From JBQCHF01 sp051953655 (GTDB taxonomy: Bacteria > Actinomycetota > Actinomycetes > Motilibacterales > Motilibacteraceae): a stretch of DNA of 61,138 nucleotides. The stretch lies in contig JBQCIO010000028.1 in NCBI GenBank assembly GCA_051953655.1, positions 1-61,138 of the forward strand, written 5' to 3'. The position numbers and the translations under genes are program-made. Under the pieces are notes generated by a model. That model made no database searches. It was not told the origin of the DNA and saw nothing but the letters and a program-made list of their open reading frames with translations. Below are positions 17,467 through 26,155 of this stretch, in pieces (position 1 is the first letter of the stretch; every line of letters begins with the position of its first letter).

Positions 17467-17485
17467 TTAGGTAAGCCTTACCTAA
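17467..17485. promoter_or_regulatory. IdeR/DtxR-type iron box controlling efeOB
   Basis: TTAGGTAAGCCTTACCTAA is a perfect 19-base palindrome close to the IdeR/DtxR consensus. It lies just upstream of the efeO ribosome-binding site (minus strand). It implies repression by iron-loaded IdeR. Confidence 0.9.
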
Positions 17486-17639
17486 GCACGAGGGTCAAGG
17501 ATGGGTCAAGTTCGCGGCCGTGCGGTGGTGCGGCCAGACCGACGCCGAGGCGGTGCGAGGGGGGTGCAGCCGCGCGGCGGCCGGCGGTGGGCTACCCATG
17601 GCGCCATCACGGGCGCAGGTGCCAGCGCGGTGATGGAGC

Positions 17640-18005
17640 CAGGTGATGACGATGGTGGTGCGGGAGCGGGGGCCGGGTTGCCCGTCGTCACCGGAGGCAC
17701 CGTGCCACCGACAGGCCTGGTCACACCGACGTCCGCCGAGGCTGACTACGCGTTGGATCCGGAGCGGCGGTTGGAGGACTCGGTCCTGCAGGCGTCGGGC
17801 CCAGAACCGGGCCGCCCGAGGGCACCCACGCCTGGTGAACGAGCCACCCGAGCGAGCTCTGGTCGACCTGGCCCACGGCGCACGGCTGCTCGTGGTCGGT
17901 GGGCAGGGCCGGGGCGAGTTATTCGGCGAGCTGCACCTGGCGTCGGTCGCCTCTACGTGATGCACCACGTGCCGTGCTCTGTGGTGGTGGTTCGGGAGGA
18001 GGCGT
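17640..18005 (+). pseudogene. Universal stress protein remnant
   Basis: Read across frames, this stretch gives segments typical of the C-terminal half of a UspA-like protein. First is EADYALDPERRLEDSVLQ, then LVNEPPERALVDLAHGARLL, VVGGQGRGELFGELHLASVA and finally VMHHVPCSVVVVRE. The GxxGxGx9 nucleotide-binding region and the family's HxPCxVxVV ending are recognisable. At least two one-base frameshifts (one near 17955) break it, so no intact product is expected. Confidence 0.72.
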
Positions 18006-18304
18006 GCGGGGTCGCCGCAGCCGATGAGGTGTCTGCGGTTCGGTAGGCGGCGGGAGTTGGAGCATCACCCGGGAACGCTGGGCATGGGCACCGGGGGGAG
18101 CGGGCCCCGGAGAGCCAGTGGCTCGGCCAGCACGAGGTCATCGTCGAAGCACCAGGAGGACGACGGTGTGGCCTGCAGCGTGCTCGTCGGCGCGCGGCCG
18201 GCGACGGGCCGTTCGCCCGACGGCAGGCCGTTTGGGCAGGACATCGTCAGTCTCGACGACCGGTTCGCGATGCGGGTGAGCGCGTGTCGGAGGGGCCAGT
18301 CGCG

Positions 18305-18874
18305 CCGGCCCTGGCGCCCATCGCGCCCAGGGCGTCGTGAGCCGCCCGGACGCCGGCACGTGCAGCGCCCTCGAGGTGACCGGCGAACCCCGGGGCGGTC
18401 TCGGTGGACGCCAGTGGATCCTGCCGTGGATGACGTGCTGGAACTGCGGGTGCCCGTAGCTCGCAGTCGACGGCTCACCGCTGGACCGCCGGCCAGTGGC
18501 CACCGGGACGGTCCAGGGCTCCTGGCTCCAGTCCGTCAGCACGAGGTGCCGCGGGGCGGTGGCCGAACGCCGCGGCGACTTCGCCGTGGGCGGCGGCACC
18601 CAGCGAGTCGGCGGTAGCGAAGCCGAACAGCGCGGCTGGGCTCCCTCCCGGCCCGCTGTGGTCGTGGAACTCCCGGAACGGCCCGAGACCGAGGACCGGA
18701 CGACGTGGCGCACGAGGTCCACGCGGGAGGGCAGGTAGGCCAGGAACCGTGCGCGGTGCGCAGGGCTGCGGCGTCGGGACCGTCGCGGTAGCCGAGCTGG
18801 AGCAGGCCGGCGGGCAGGGTGTAGACGAGCAGCGGGTCGCTCGCGATCGTCCGCAGTAACTGCCACCAACTCAT
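18305..18874 (-). pseudogene. Flavin-containing amine oxidase remnant (C-terminal half)
   Basis: Several minus-strand frames together give the C-terminal part of a flavin monoamine oxidase. Recognisable pieces are DHSGPGGSPAALFGFATADS, LTDWSQEPWTVP, YGHPQFQHVIHGRIHW and STETAPGFAGHLEGA (FAD-contacting TETA region), ending RAGVRAAHDALGA. A missing base after HW (about 18415) and other shifts break the frame. The N-terminal dinucleotide-binding half is absent. This lies in a decaying stretch next to the island's left edge. Confidence 0.68.
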
Positions 18875-18908
18875 GGGTGCCCGACGGGGCAGGTCGGTGG
18901 CGGGCTGC

Positions 18909-19300
18909 TCATGCGTGGGCGGCCTGTTCGTGGGCTGGGGGCTGGCGGGTTAGAGCTGGAAGGTGGAGTGCGATGACGTGCTCGACGGCGGTGAGGTGTT
19001 CGCGGACTTCGGCCAGGGCGACGTGGTCGGGGGCGGCTTGAAGCAGGATGCGCCCGGAGGCGTGCAGCAGGCCCCAAGAGGCGTGCAGCATGAGGGCGGC
19101 GACGAGAAGGGAGGCGACAGCGTCGGCTCGGGTCCAGCCGGTGAGCAGGATGACCAGGCCGGCGGCGGTGCCGAGGAAGGCGTAGAGGTCGGTGAGGATG
19201 TGCGCGAACGCGCCGCGCATCTTCAGGCTGCTGCGGTCGGCTTTGGCCAGCACGTAGGTTGCGACGTTGACGACCACCCGGCCAGCGCGACGCCCGTAGG
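18909..19300 (-). pseudogene. Cation diffusion facilitator (CDF) transporter fragment, 5' end lost at island edge
   Basis: The frame encodes a middle piece of a CDF zinc/cobalt efflux protein: NVATYVLAKADRSSLKMRGA, then FAHILTDLYAFLGTAAGLVI and ASLLVAALMLHASWGLLHAS. The conserved HxxxD of the transport site is seen in HILTD. Everything N-terminal is missing, because the sequence ends abruptly where the island SDR gene begins at 19302. The C-terminal cytoplasmic domain is also degraded. Confidence 0.78.
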
Positions 19301-19301
19301 T

Positions 19302-20132
19302 CTAGTCTTCGGCGCGGCTGCGCCCCGTCACCCAGTCGTAGCGCACATCCTCGTCCACGATAGTGCCGTTCCATCGGCTGCCGATGTCGGCGCCTCCGTC
19401 GACGTGGTGCACCGAGCCGGTCACGTAGCTCGCGCCTTCGGAGCACAGCCACAGGACGAGTTGCGCGACTTCGCGGGGCTCCCCGGGGCGAGCGAGCGGA
19501 AGTGACGGGATACGAGTGGACAGGCTCGCGGCCATCGACGGCGGAAGCGGTTTCGGCTGGGTGTCGATCAGACCGGGGCTCACGCAGTTGACGAGGATTT
19601 CGTGCGGAGCCAGCTCGATGGCGGCGACTCGGGTGAAGCTCTCCGTCGCAGCCCGACTACTCGCGTACGCGGCCGCGCCGGCGGAGCCCCGGCTGCTGAC
19701 GCCCGACGAGAAGTTGATGATCCGCCCGCCCTGCCCCTGCTCGATCAGAACACGTGCGGCTGCCTGGGTCATGAGGAACGTGCCGCGGCAGTTCACCGCG
19801 TAGACGGTGTCCCACACCTCCGCGCGTTCCTCGAGGAGGCCGGCGTGTGGGGCGACCGCGGCATTATTGACGCAGAAGTCGAGGCGTCCGTACGAGTCCC
19901 GGGCTGCGTTCACGATGGAGGCCGCGCCCTCGGCGGTGCGGATGTCCGCGGAGACCGCAACAACTGCGTTGTCGAAGGGGCTGCAGGTCCCCGCAAGGCC
20001 GGACTCGTCGCGATCGGCGGCCACGACGCGAGCTCCCGCGTCCACGAACTGCCGCACGAGTTCCCTTCCCACCCCGCGCGCAGCTCCGGTCACGACTGCA
20101 ACGCGGTCGTGGAAGTCATACGTCACATTCAC
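19302..20132 (-). CDS. Short-chain dehydrogenase/reductase (island, divergent)
   Basis: The 276-residue SDR has TGAARGVG (NAD(P) site), a following NNAA segment and FSSGVSSRG. Its active-site stretch AYASSRAATESF keeps the Tyr but has Arg in place of the usual Lys. Glycine motifs and SPGLIDTQP are otherwise normal. I chose GTG 20132, with AGGAG five bases before it, over longer in-frame extensions into the promoter region. It diverges from the importer operon across about 215 bases that carry two GntR-like sites, so it is probably part of the same regulon. The substrate is unknown. Confidence 0.85.
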   Translation of the reverse strand: MNVTYDFHDRVAVVTGAARGVGRELVRQFVDAGARVVAADRDESGLAGTCSPFDNAVVAVSADIRTAEGAASIVNAARDSYGRLDFCVNNAAVAPHAGLLEERAEVWDTVYAVNCRGTFLMTQAAARVLIEQGQGGRIINFSSGVSSRGSAGAAAYASSRAATESFTRVAAIELAPHEILVNCVSPGLIDTQPKPLPPSMAASLSTRIPSLPLARPGEPREVAQLVLWLCSEGASYVTGSVHHVDGGADIGSRWNGTIVDEDVRYDWVTGRSRAED

Positions 20133-20223
20133 GAGCTCTCCTAGGCGAGGAAACTCCACCCGATCGGCGTCAGGTCGGTGGGGGACGGGCTGCGGCGGGA
20201 CGCGCTTCGCGCAACGTAGGTCG

Positions 20224-20235
20224 ATTGTCGACAGT
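20224..20235. promoter_or_regulatory. Putative GntR/FCD operator, site 1
   Basis: ATTGTCGACAGT contains the near-palindrome TTGTCGACA typical of FCD-type GntR operators. It lies in the divergent promoter region, nearer the SDR side. The first nine bases recur at 20290. Confidence 0.5.
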
Positions 20236-20283
20236 GCGTCAAGGGTCCCCTCACCGTGCGTGCGGGAACCTTCACGAAAAGGG

Positions 20284-20313
20284 TTGACGATTGTCGACCG
20301 TCGACCGTACGTT
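20284..20313 (+). promoter_or_regulatory. Putative promoter with embedded operator site 2 for the island operon
   Basis: TTGACG (20284-20289) and TACGTT (20308-20313), 18 bases apart, resemble -35 and -10 boxes. ATTGTCGACCGT at 20290-20301 in the spacer repeats the operator core. A repressor bound there would block RNA polymerase. The ABC gene starts 34 bases downstream. Confidence 0.5.
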
Positions 20314-20346
20314 CTGCCCACCCCGCGACCAGAACGGTGGCCTACC

Positions 20347-21387
20347 GTGCAACTCGAACCCCCCCAAGCGCCGGCGCTCCTGCGCACCTCCGGGCTCACC
20401 AAGCACTACGCGCGACGCCGTGGCCCGCTCGACCGGGCTCGTGACCATCGAGGCAACGTGCTGCGGGCAGTGGAGAACGTCTCCCTCGAGGTACAGGCGG
20501 GACAGACCCTGGGGGTGGTCGGGGAGACCGGCTCAGGCAAGTCGACGCTAGGGCGTCTCATCCTGGGGCTCGAGACTCCTACGCGCGGCAGCATCTCCTT
20601 CGAAGGTGAAGAGATCACGGACCCTCGCGTGAGGCGTCGGGCGGGCCTGCACCGGCAGATCCAGATCATCCTCCAGGATCCGTACTCGACGCTGAACCCC
20701 TACCGTTCCGTGGGTTCGTCCATCGAGGAGGTTCTTGCCGTCCACGGGATGAGGTCGCGGAGGGAGCGGCGGGCTGAGGCGATCCGCCTGCTGGAGATCG
20801 TCGGTTTCCCTGCCGAGCTCATCGACCAGCGCCCAGGGCAGCTCAGTGGCGGCGGTCGCCAGCGCGTCAGCATTGCGCGTGCCCTCGCCGTTCGCCCAAA
20901 GATCATCGTCGCCGACGAGCCGGTCTCTGCGCTGGACGTATCAGTGCAGGCCACCGTCCTGAACTTGTTCGAGAGTCTTCGTCGGGAACTCGGGCTCACG
21001 TACGTGTTCATCACGCACGACCTGGCCGTCGTTCGCCGCCTCAGCGACCGGATCGCGGTGATGTACCTCGGTCGGGTCGTGGAAGAGGCGCCGGCGGACG
21101 ATCTCTACGCCCGTCCGCTGCACCCGTACACCAAGGCGCTCTTGGATGCGGCGCCCGACCTCCATGTTCGGCGGGCGGACACCGGCCCGGCGGTCGGCGG
21201 CGACATGCCGAACCCGATCGCACCACCTAGCGGCTGCGTCTTCCACCCCCGGTGCCCGCAGGCGATGGACGTCTGTCGGCAGACCGTGCCCTTCCTCATC
21301 CGTCCGGCCGCTGGCCGGAGCGTCGCATGTCACCTCCACAGCGGTCCGCCGGTCGCACCGGAGCCCGGCGTGCTCGCGTCGGCCTGA
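20347..21387 (+). CDS. Opp/Dpp-type ABC transporter ATP-binding protein (OppF-like)
   Basis: This 346-residue ATPase powers import of a peptide-like solute. Walker A is GETGSGKST, Walker B IIVADEPVSALD, with the ITHD switch histidine. The ABC signature reads LSGGGRQR where LSGGQ is usual, a Gln to Gly change. The oligopeptide-type C-terminal domain is present (GCVFHPRCPQAMDVC). I chose GTG 20347 because the ABC domain starts soon after; the frame upstream is promoter sequence. It is the first gene of the island operon. Confidence 0.9.
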   Translation: MQLEPPQAPALLRTSGLTKHYARRRGPLDRARDHRGNVLRAVENVSLEVQAGQTLGVVGETGSGKSTLGRLILGLETPTRGSISFEGEEITDPRVRRRAGLHRQIQIILQDPYSTLNPYRSVGSSIEEVLAVHGMRSRRERRAEAIRLLEIVGFPAELIDQRPGQLSGGGRQRVSIARALAVRPKIIVADEPVSALDVSVQATVLNLFESLRRELGLTYVFITHDLAVVRRLSDRIAVMYLGRVVEEAPADDLYARPLHPYTKALLDAAPDLHVRRADTGPAVGGDMPNPIAPPSGCVFHPRCPQAMDVCRQTVPFLIRPAAGRSVACHLHSGPPVAPEPGVLASA

Positions 21388-21465
21388 CCTGCGCCCGTCC
21401 ACTCTCGCTGCTCCACCACCTCTTCCGGTACCCACCACCATCAGTCCTCGGCATAGGGAGTCCTA

Positions 21466-23085
21466 GTGACCTTGTCCAGTGCACCTCCCGCGTCTCCTGA
21501 GAACAACCCCCGCCGGCGTCACCTCGCCCTCCGCTCCGTGGCGGCGCTGGCAAGCGCGGCCCTGCTGGCTGCGTGTGGCTCAGGTTCGAGCGGAGGCCAG
21601 GGAAACGCGAACACGGGATCCGGGGCCGCAGCCTCGCAATCCGACACGCTGGTGATCGCCAACCCGGTCAAGGTCGACACCCTCGACCCTCAGGTCTCCT
21701 CGGTCAACGAATCGATCTGGCTGGACCAGGCGCTCTACAGCCGTCTGGTCCAGGCCGATCCGACCGGGACCAAAATCGTGCCTGACCTCGCCACCTCCTG
21801 GGAGACCTCTGAGGACGGCCTCACGTACACCTTCCACCTACGCGACGCCAAGTTCTCGGACGGCTCGCCGGTCACTGCGCAGGACGTGGCCTGGTCCATC
21901 ACCCGGGCCAAGAACTACGACGGCGGATGGGGCTTCCTCATCACCCCCGTGAAGTCGATCACCGCATCTGATGACAAGACCGTCGTGGTCACGCTTTCGC
22001 AGCCGCACGCTCCTCTGCTGGCCGACCTGGCGATGTACGCATTTGCCGCCCTGCCGCAGAAGCTGGTGGAGTCGCAGGGTGACGACTTCTTCACCCACCC
22101 GGTAGGCAGTGGCCCCTTCGTGGTCAGCTCCTACGCCCCGGAGAGTGAAGTCGATCTCAAGGTCAACCCATACTGGTACGGGACCAAGCCGAAGATCTCG
22201 AATGTCAAGATCAAGATCGTGACCAACGACAACACGCGGTACCTGGACCTTCAGAGCGGTGCTGTCGACGTCATCGAGAACCCGCCCGGCAACCTGTCGG
22301 AGCAGATCAAGTCCAACCCGAAGCTGGCACTGAACCTGTTCCCGTCGACCCGCGTGGACTTCATCCAGCTGTCGACCAAGAACCAGTACTTCTCGAACGA
22401 GAAGGTCCGTCAGGCCGTCCGGTACGCGCTCGACCTCGACGCGATGAACAAGCTCGCGTACCAATCCGCGGGGACCCCCGCGACCTCGTTCATGCCCTAC
22501 AAGATGCTGTACTGGAACGACTCCCTCCCGGCCCCGTCGGTGGACCTTGACAAGGCCAAGAGCCTCCTGGCGGAGGCAGGCTTCGCGAACGGCTTCACCA
22601 CCAACCTCATCACCGTCAGCGGTGACGCTGCTGGCCAGGCCGAGGCTGTCGTGATCAAGGACGACCTGGCCAAGATCGGCATCACAGTCAACATCGAGTC
22701 GTACGAACTGGTCACCGCGTACAACAAGGAGAAGTCCGGGGACTACGGCATCGGCGAGCGGTATTGGACCAACGACATCATCGACCCGGACGAGGTGGCG
22801 ACCTTCGGGGTCGACGTGAACGCTGGCGCGTCCTCATTCGACACGTACTGGAGCGACGCGACCGCGACGAAGCTCGTCAACGACGCCCGCTCGGAGCAGG
22901 ACGCGGACAAGCGCGGGTCCATGTACCAGCAGATCCAGCAGGTCGTCTGGGACCAGACGCCCTACCTGCCGCTGATCTATCCCCCCTACCGCTATGCCAG
23001 CGGCCAGTGGGTGCACGGCTTCAACGTGTCGCCCCTTGGCAACTACAACGACTCGCTGCTGACCCTCACGGTCGACAAGCACTGA
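21466..23085 (+). CDS. Opp/Dpp-type ABC transporter substrate-binding lipoprotein
   Basis: The 539-residue SBP_bac_5 family lipoprotein captures the solute outside the membrane. The signal ends in lipobox LLAAC, followed by a Gly/Ser linker. Family segments include TLDPQVSSVNESIWLDQALY, SWETSEDGLTYTFHLRDAKF and AVRYALDLDAMN. The start is GTG. Codon use is less extreme in GC than in the flanking chromosome genes. Its ligand may be a peptide, but members of this family also bind sugars, opines and metal chelates. Confidence 0.93.
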   Translation: MTLSSAPPASPENNPRRRHLALRSVAALASAALLAACGSGSSGGQGNANTGSGAAASQSDTLVIANPVKVDTLDPQVSSVNESIWLDQALYSRLVQADPTGTKIVPDLATSWETSEDGLTYTFHLRDAKFSDGSPVTAQDVAWSITRAKNYDGGWGFLITPVKSITASDDKTVVVTLSQPHAPLLADLAMYAFAALPQKLVESQGDDFFTHPVGSGPFVVSSYAPESEVDLKVNPYWYGTKPKISNVKIKIVTNDNTRYLDLQSGAVDVIENPPGNLSEQIKSNPKLALNLFPSTRVDFIQLSTKNQYFSNEKVRQAVRYALDLDAMNKLAYQSAGTPATSFMPYKMLYWNDSLPAPSVDLDKAKSLLAEAGFANGFTTNLITVSGDAAGQAEAVVIKDDLAKIGITVNIESYELVTAYNKEKSGDYGIGERYWTNDIIDPDEVATFGVDVNAGASSFDTYWSDATATKLVNDARSEQDADKRGSMYQQIQQVVWDQTPYLPLIYPPYRYASGQWVHGFNVSPLGNYNDSLLTLTVDKH

Positions 23086-23114
23086 GCCAGCCGGACCACA
23101 GGGCGGAGGACACC

Positions 23115-24056
23115 ATGTTGAGCTGGGGCCTGATCGGGCGCCGAATCACCCAGATGATTCCGATCATCATCGGTATCACCGTGGTGTCCTTCGTCCTGAT
23201 CCGAATCGTGCCGGGTGACCCGGCGACGTTGATCCTGGGCAACCACTACACCCCGGAGGCGGCGGAGCAGATCCGCCACAACCTCGGTCTCGACCGCGGC
23301 GTCGCCTACCAGTACTGGATCTTCGTGAAGGGCGTGGCGAGCGGCTCTTTCGGTCACTCCTACTCGCTCAACGCTTCAGTCGGGCGCCTCATCCTGGACG
23401 GCATGGGATCCACGTTGCTCCTGGTCCTGCTGGCCGGAGTGCTCACGGCTGTGCTGGCCATACCGCTGGGCCTCTACTCGGGGCTGCACCGCGGTGGAGC
23501 GGTCGACCAGTCGACGAGAGTCTTCCTTCTGCTGGGCTTCGCGCTCCCAAGCTTCCTGCTCGGGGTGCTCCTGATCCTCGTCTTCGGGATCAAGACCCAC
23601 GTCTTCCCGATCAACGGTTACGGCTCGGGTCTTCTGGACCACCTGCACCATCTCGTTCTGCCGGCCATCACGCTGGCCATCCCGTTCTCGACGGTTCTCG
23701 TGAGAGCGTTGCGATCTTCCGTGATCGAGACTCTCTCCGCTGATTACGTGACCACGGCGCTGCTGAAAGGGATCCCCTGGAGGCGTGTCGTCGTGCGGCA
23801 TATCCTGCGCAACGCAGGGATGTCCATCATTGTGATGTTCGGTGTGAACCTGGCTTTCCTGGTGGGGGGAACGGTCGTAGTGGAGAACGTCTTCTCCATC
23901 CCCGGGTTGGGCTCCTTGCTCGTGAATGCTGTCTCGACCCGCGACTACCCGGTCGTCCAAGGTCTCACCCTGGTCTTCGCCTTGTTCGTCCTCGTGGTGA
24001 ACCTGCTCACCGACCTGGTCCACATCGCCGTCGATCCGCGTCTCGCGGTGGCCTAG
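23115..24056 (+). CDS. Opp/Dpp-type ABC transporter permease (DppB-like)
   Basis: The 313-residue inner-membrane permease has six hydrophobic spans. The N-terminal RRITQMIPIIIGITVVSFVL and IRIVPGDPA are typical of DppB/OppB. The cytoplasmic EAA-like loop is DYVTTALLKGIPWRRVVVRH. It starts at ATG with a GGAGGA upstream and forms the pore with the next gene product. It follows the binding-protein gene by about 30 bases. Confidence 0.94.
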   Translation: MLSWGLIGRRITQMIPIIIGITVVSFVLIRIVPGDPATLILGNHYTPEAAEQIRHNLGLDRGVAYQYWIFVKGVASGSFGHSYSLNASVGRLILDGMGSTLLLVLLAGVLTAVLAIPLGLYSGLHRGGAVDQSTRVFLLLGFALPSFLLGVLLILVFGIKTHVFPINGYGSGLLDHLHHLVLPAITLAIPFSTVLVRALRSSVIETLSADYVTTALLKGIPWRRVVVRHILRNAGMSIIVMFGVNLAFLVGGTVVVENVFSIPGLGSLLVNAVSTRDYPVVQGLTLVFALFVLVVNLLTDLVHIAVDPRLAVA

Positions 24057-24068
24057 GCGGAGGCATCT

Positions 24069-24944
24069 GTGATCCTGCTCGAACGAACCGCCACACGCGC
24101 CGCGTCCGGGCGGCCCAGGCTGCCGCTCCCGCGCCGCCTGAGAGGTACTCCGTCGTTCTTCATCGGTCTCGGCATCATCGTCGTGCTGGTGGTTCTGTGC
24201 GTCGGGGCTCCTCTCTTCACCGACTACTCGCCAATTGTCATCGATGCGACAAACCCCTTGGCTCCGCTGTTCTCTCCCGGCCACCCCTTGGGTACCGACG
24301 ACTTCGGACGAGACATCCTCTCCAGGGTGCTCTACGGGGGGCGGTACGACTTGGCGATCGCCTTCGGTGCGACCGCGGTCACGCTGGTGGTCGGGACGCT
24401 CATCGGACTCGCGGCCGGCTACCTCGGAGGGCTGGCGGATGCCGTCATCATGCGCGTGGTCGACCTGTTTTTCGCGTTCCCGTTCATCGTCCTGGTGATC
24501 GCGATCATCACGAGTCTGGGATCGAGCTTGCTGGACCTCTTCATCGCCCTCTGGGTGGTGAGCTGGGTGAGCTACGCCCGCATCTCGCACGGCCAGACGC
24601 TGTCCGCGAACAAGTACGGATACGTCGTCGCCGCCAAGGCTCTGGGGTTCTCCGGTTGGCGGATCATGCTGGGACACATCCTGCCGAGCATCGTGCCGGG
24701 AGTGATCATCTTCGCGATGGTCGACGCCGTCGGAAATGTGCTTCTCGGTGCTTCCCTCGGATTCCTTGGAGTGGGTATCCCGCAGCCGACCCCGGAATGG
24801 GGATCGATGATCGCCCAGGGTCAGAACTTCATCCTCTCCAACTGGTACCTCTCCATCATCCCCGGTTGTGCGCTCGTGCTTCTCGGGATCGGCCTGAGCC
24901 TCGTCGGCGACGGGCTCTCGGACATGCTGGGGTCGAAGCGATGA
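24069..24944 (+). CDS. Opp/Dpp-type ABC transporter permease (DppC-like)
   Basis: The 291-residue second permease shows the DppC N-terminal segment HPLGTDDFGRDILSRVLYGG and the EAA loop YGYVVAAKALGFSGWRIMLG. The late segment GASLGFLGVGIPQPTPEWGS is also typical. The start is GTG, 12 bases after the DppB-like gene. Its stop overlaps the next ATPase gene's start by four bases. Confidence 0.94.
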   Translation: MILLERTATRAASGRPRLPLPRRLRGTPSFFIGLGIIVVLVVLCVGAPLFTDYSPIVIDATNPLAPLFSPGHPLGTDDFGRDILSRVLYGGRYDLAIAFGATAVTLVVGTLIGLAAGYLGGLADAVIMRVVDLFFAFPFIVLVIAIITSLGSSLLDLFIALWVVSWVSYARISHGQTLSANKYGYVVAAKALGFSGWRIMLGHILPSIVPGVIIFAMVDAVGNVLLGASLGFLGVGIPQPTPEWGSMIAQGQNFILSNWYLSIIPGCALVLLGIGLSLVGDGLSDMLGSKR

Positions 24945-26071
24945 ACAACGCCGAGGATGCCCTAACCGAAACGTCGGCGCCTCTCCGGCGTCTCAAGGAT
25001 GCGCGCACGGTCCTCGAGGTGCGTGACCTGCGTGTGGACATCCCCAACGGGGATTCCGTCGTCACGCCGGTGGACGGCGTATCCCTCGATCTGCGCTCAG
25101 GAGAAGTCCTGGGGATCGTGGGGGAGACTGGGAGCGGCAAGACGGTGACCTGCCGCGCGCTCCTCGGCCTCCTGCCATCGACCACCGCGAAGACCAGTGG
25201 GCACGTCTCGTATCCCGGCGTGGTGGACGGCAACGTCCTGGACCTTGGGCGCCGGGGGATGCGCCGCCACTGGGGCAACTACGTCGCGATGGTCCCCCAG
25301 AACCCGATGACGTCCCTCAACCCGGTGCATCGGGTGGGAGCGCAGATAGAGGAGGCGGTCGTCGCGCACTCGCGGGTTTCCCGCGAGGAGCGAAGGGCTC
25401 GTGTCTTCGACCTCATGAGCCGGGTGGGTATTCCCGTTCCGGAGAAGCGCGCGCTGGACTATCCCCACCAGTTCAGCGGCGGCATGCTGCAGCGGACGCT
25501 CATCGCCATCGCCCTGGCTGGGCAGCCGCAGATCCTCGTCGCGGACGAGCCGACGACGGCCCTCGACGTCATCATCCAAGACCAGATCCTCTCCCTCCTG
25601 CTCGAGCTCCAGCGGGAGATCGGTCTCAGCCTGGTCCTGGTCAGCCATGACCTGTCCGTCATCGCTCAGGTCTGCGACCGGGTGGGCGTCATGTACGCCG
25701 GGCAGCTCGTCGAGCTGGCCGACGCGCAAACCCTTCTGAGGGATCCGCAACATCCGTATACAGCCGCACTGCTGAGCGCCCTGCCGGGAGCGGTGCCGCG
25801 GCACGAGCCGCTAGCGACGATCCCGGGATCTCCTCCCCGGCTGGTCGACCAGCCTCCCACCTGCCGCTTCAGGGCGCGCTGCGCCTTCGCCGAATCTGCC
25901 TGCGACACCTGGACGACTGACCTCCTGCCGGTGGACGCCGGGGCGGGTCACCGGGTCCGGTGCAGGCGGCACGAGGAGTTGGGACTGCACCAGATCGTCC
26001 GGCGAGGGGATCTCCAACCCTGGGAAGCGAGCAACCGCGGCGCGCCGATCGAGTCCATGCACGCCGAATGA
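24941..26071 (+). CDS. Opp/Dpp-type ABC transporter ATP-binding protein (OppD-like)
   Basis: The 376-residue ATPase is the second nucleotide-binding subunit and pairs with the OppF-like protein. Walker A is GETGSGKT, signature FSGGMLQRT and Walker B ILVADEPTTALD. The D-type C-terminal Cys-rich segment CRFRARCAFAESACDTW suggests an iron-sulfur or structural zinc site as in other OppD/OppF proteins. ATG overlaps the permease stop (ATGA). The last 35 residues extend past the usual end. Confidence 0.93.
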   Translation: MNNAEDALTETSAPLRRLKDARTVLEVRDLRVDIPNGDSVVTPVDGVSLDLRSGEVLGIVGETGSGKTVTCRALLGLLPSTTAKTSGHVSYPGVVDGNVLDLGRRGMRRHWGNYVAMVPQNPMTSLNPVHRVGAQIEEAVVAHSRVSREERRARVFDLMSRVGIPVPEKRALDYPHQFSGGMLQRTLIAIALAGQPQILVADEPTTALDVIIQDQILSLLLELQREIGLSLVLVSHDLSVIAQVCDRVGVMYAGQLVELADAQTLLRDPQHPYTAALLSALPGAVPRHEPLATIPGSPPRLVDQPPTCRFRARCAFAESACDTWTTDLLPVDAGAGHRVRCRRHEELGLHQIVRRGDLQPWEASNRGAPIESMHAE

Positions 26072-26155
26072 CTGACGGGTCGCCAGTCGCGACCGCCCCG
26101 CATCGACCTGGCGCGCCGTCAAGCCGGCCGCCAGAACAAGAGACAGGAGACATGA

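Noticed and set aside
19280..19320. tRNA or att site as the island's integration point
   Set aside because: I found no tRNA-like sequence or matching direct repeat at the two edges; only short CTAG matches occur, which are not significant.
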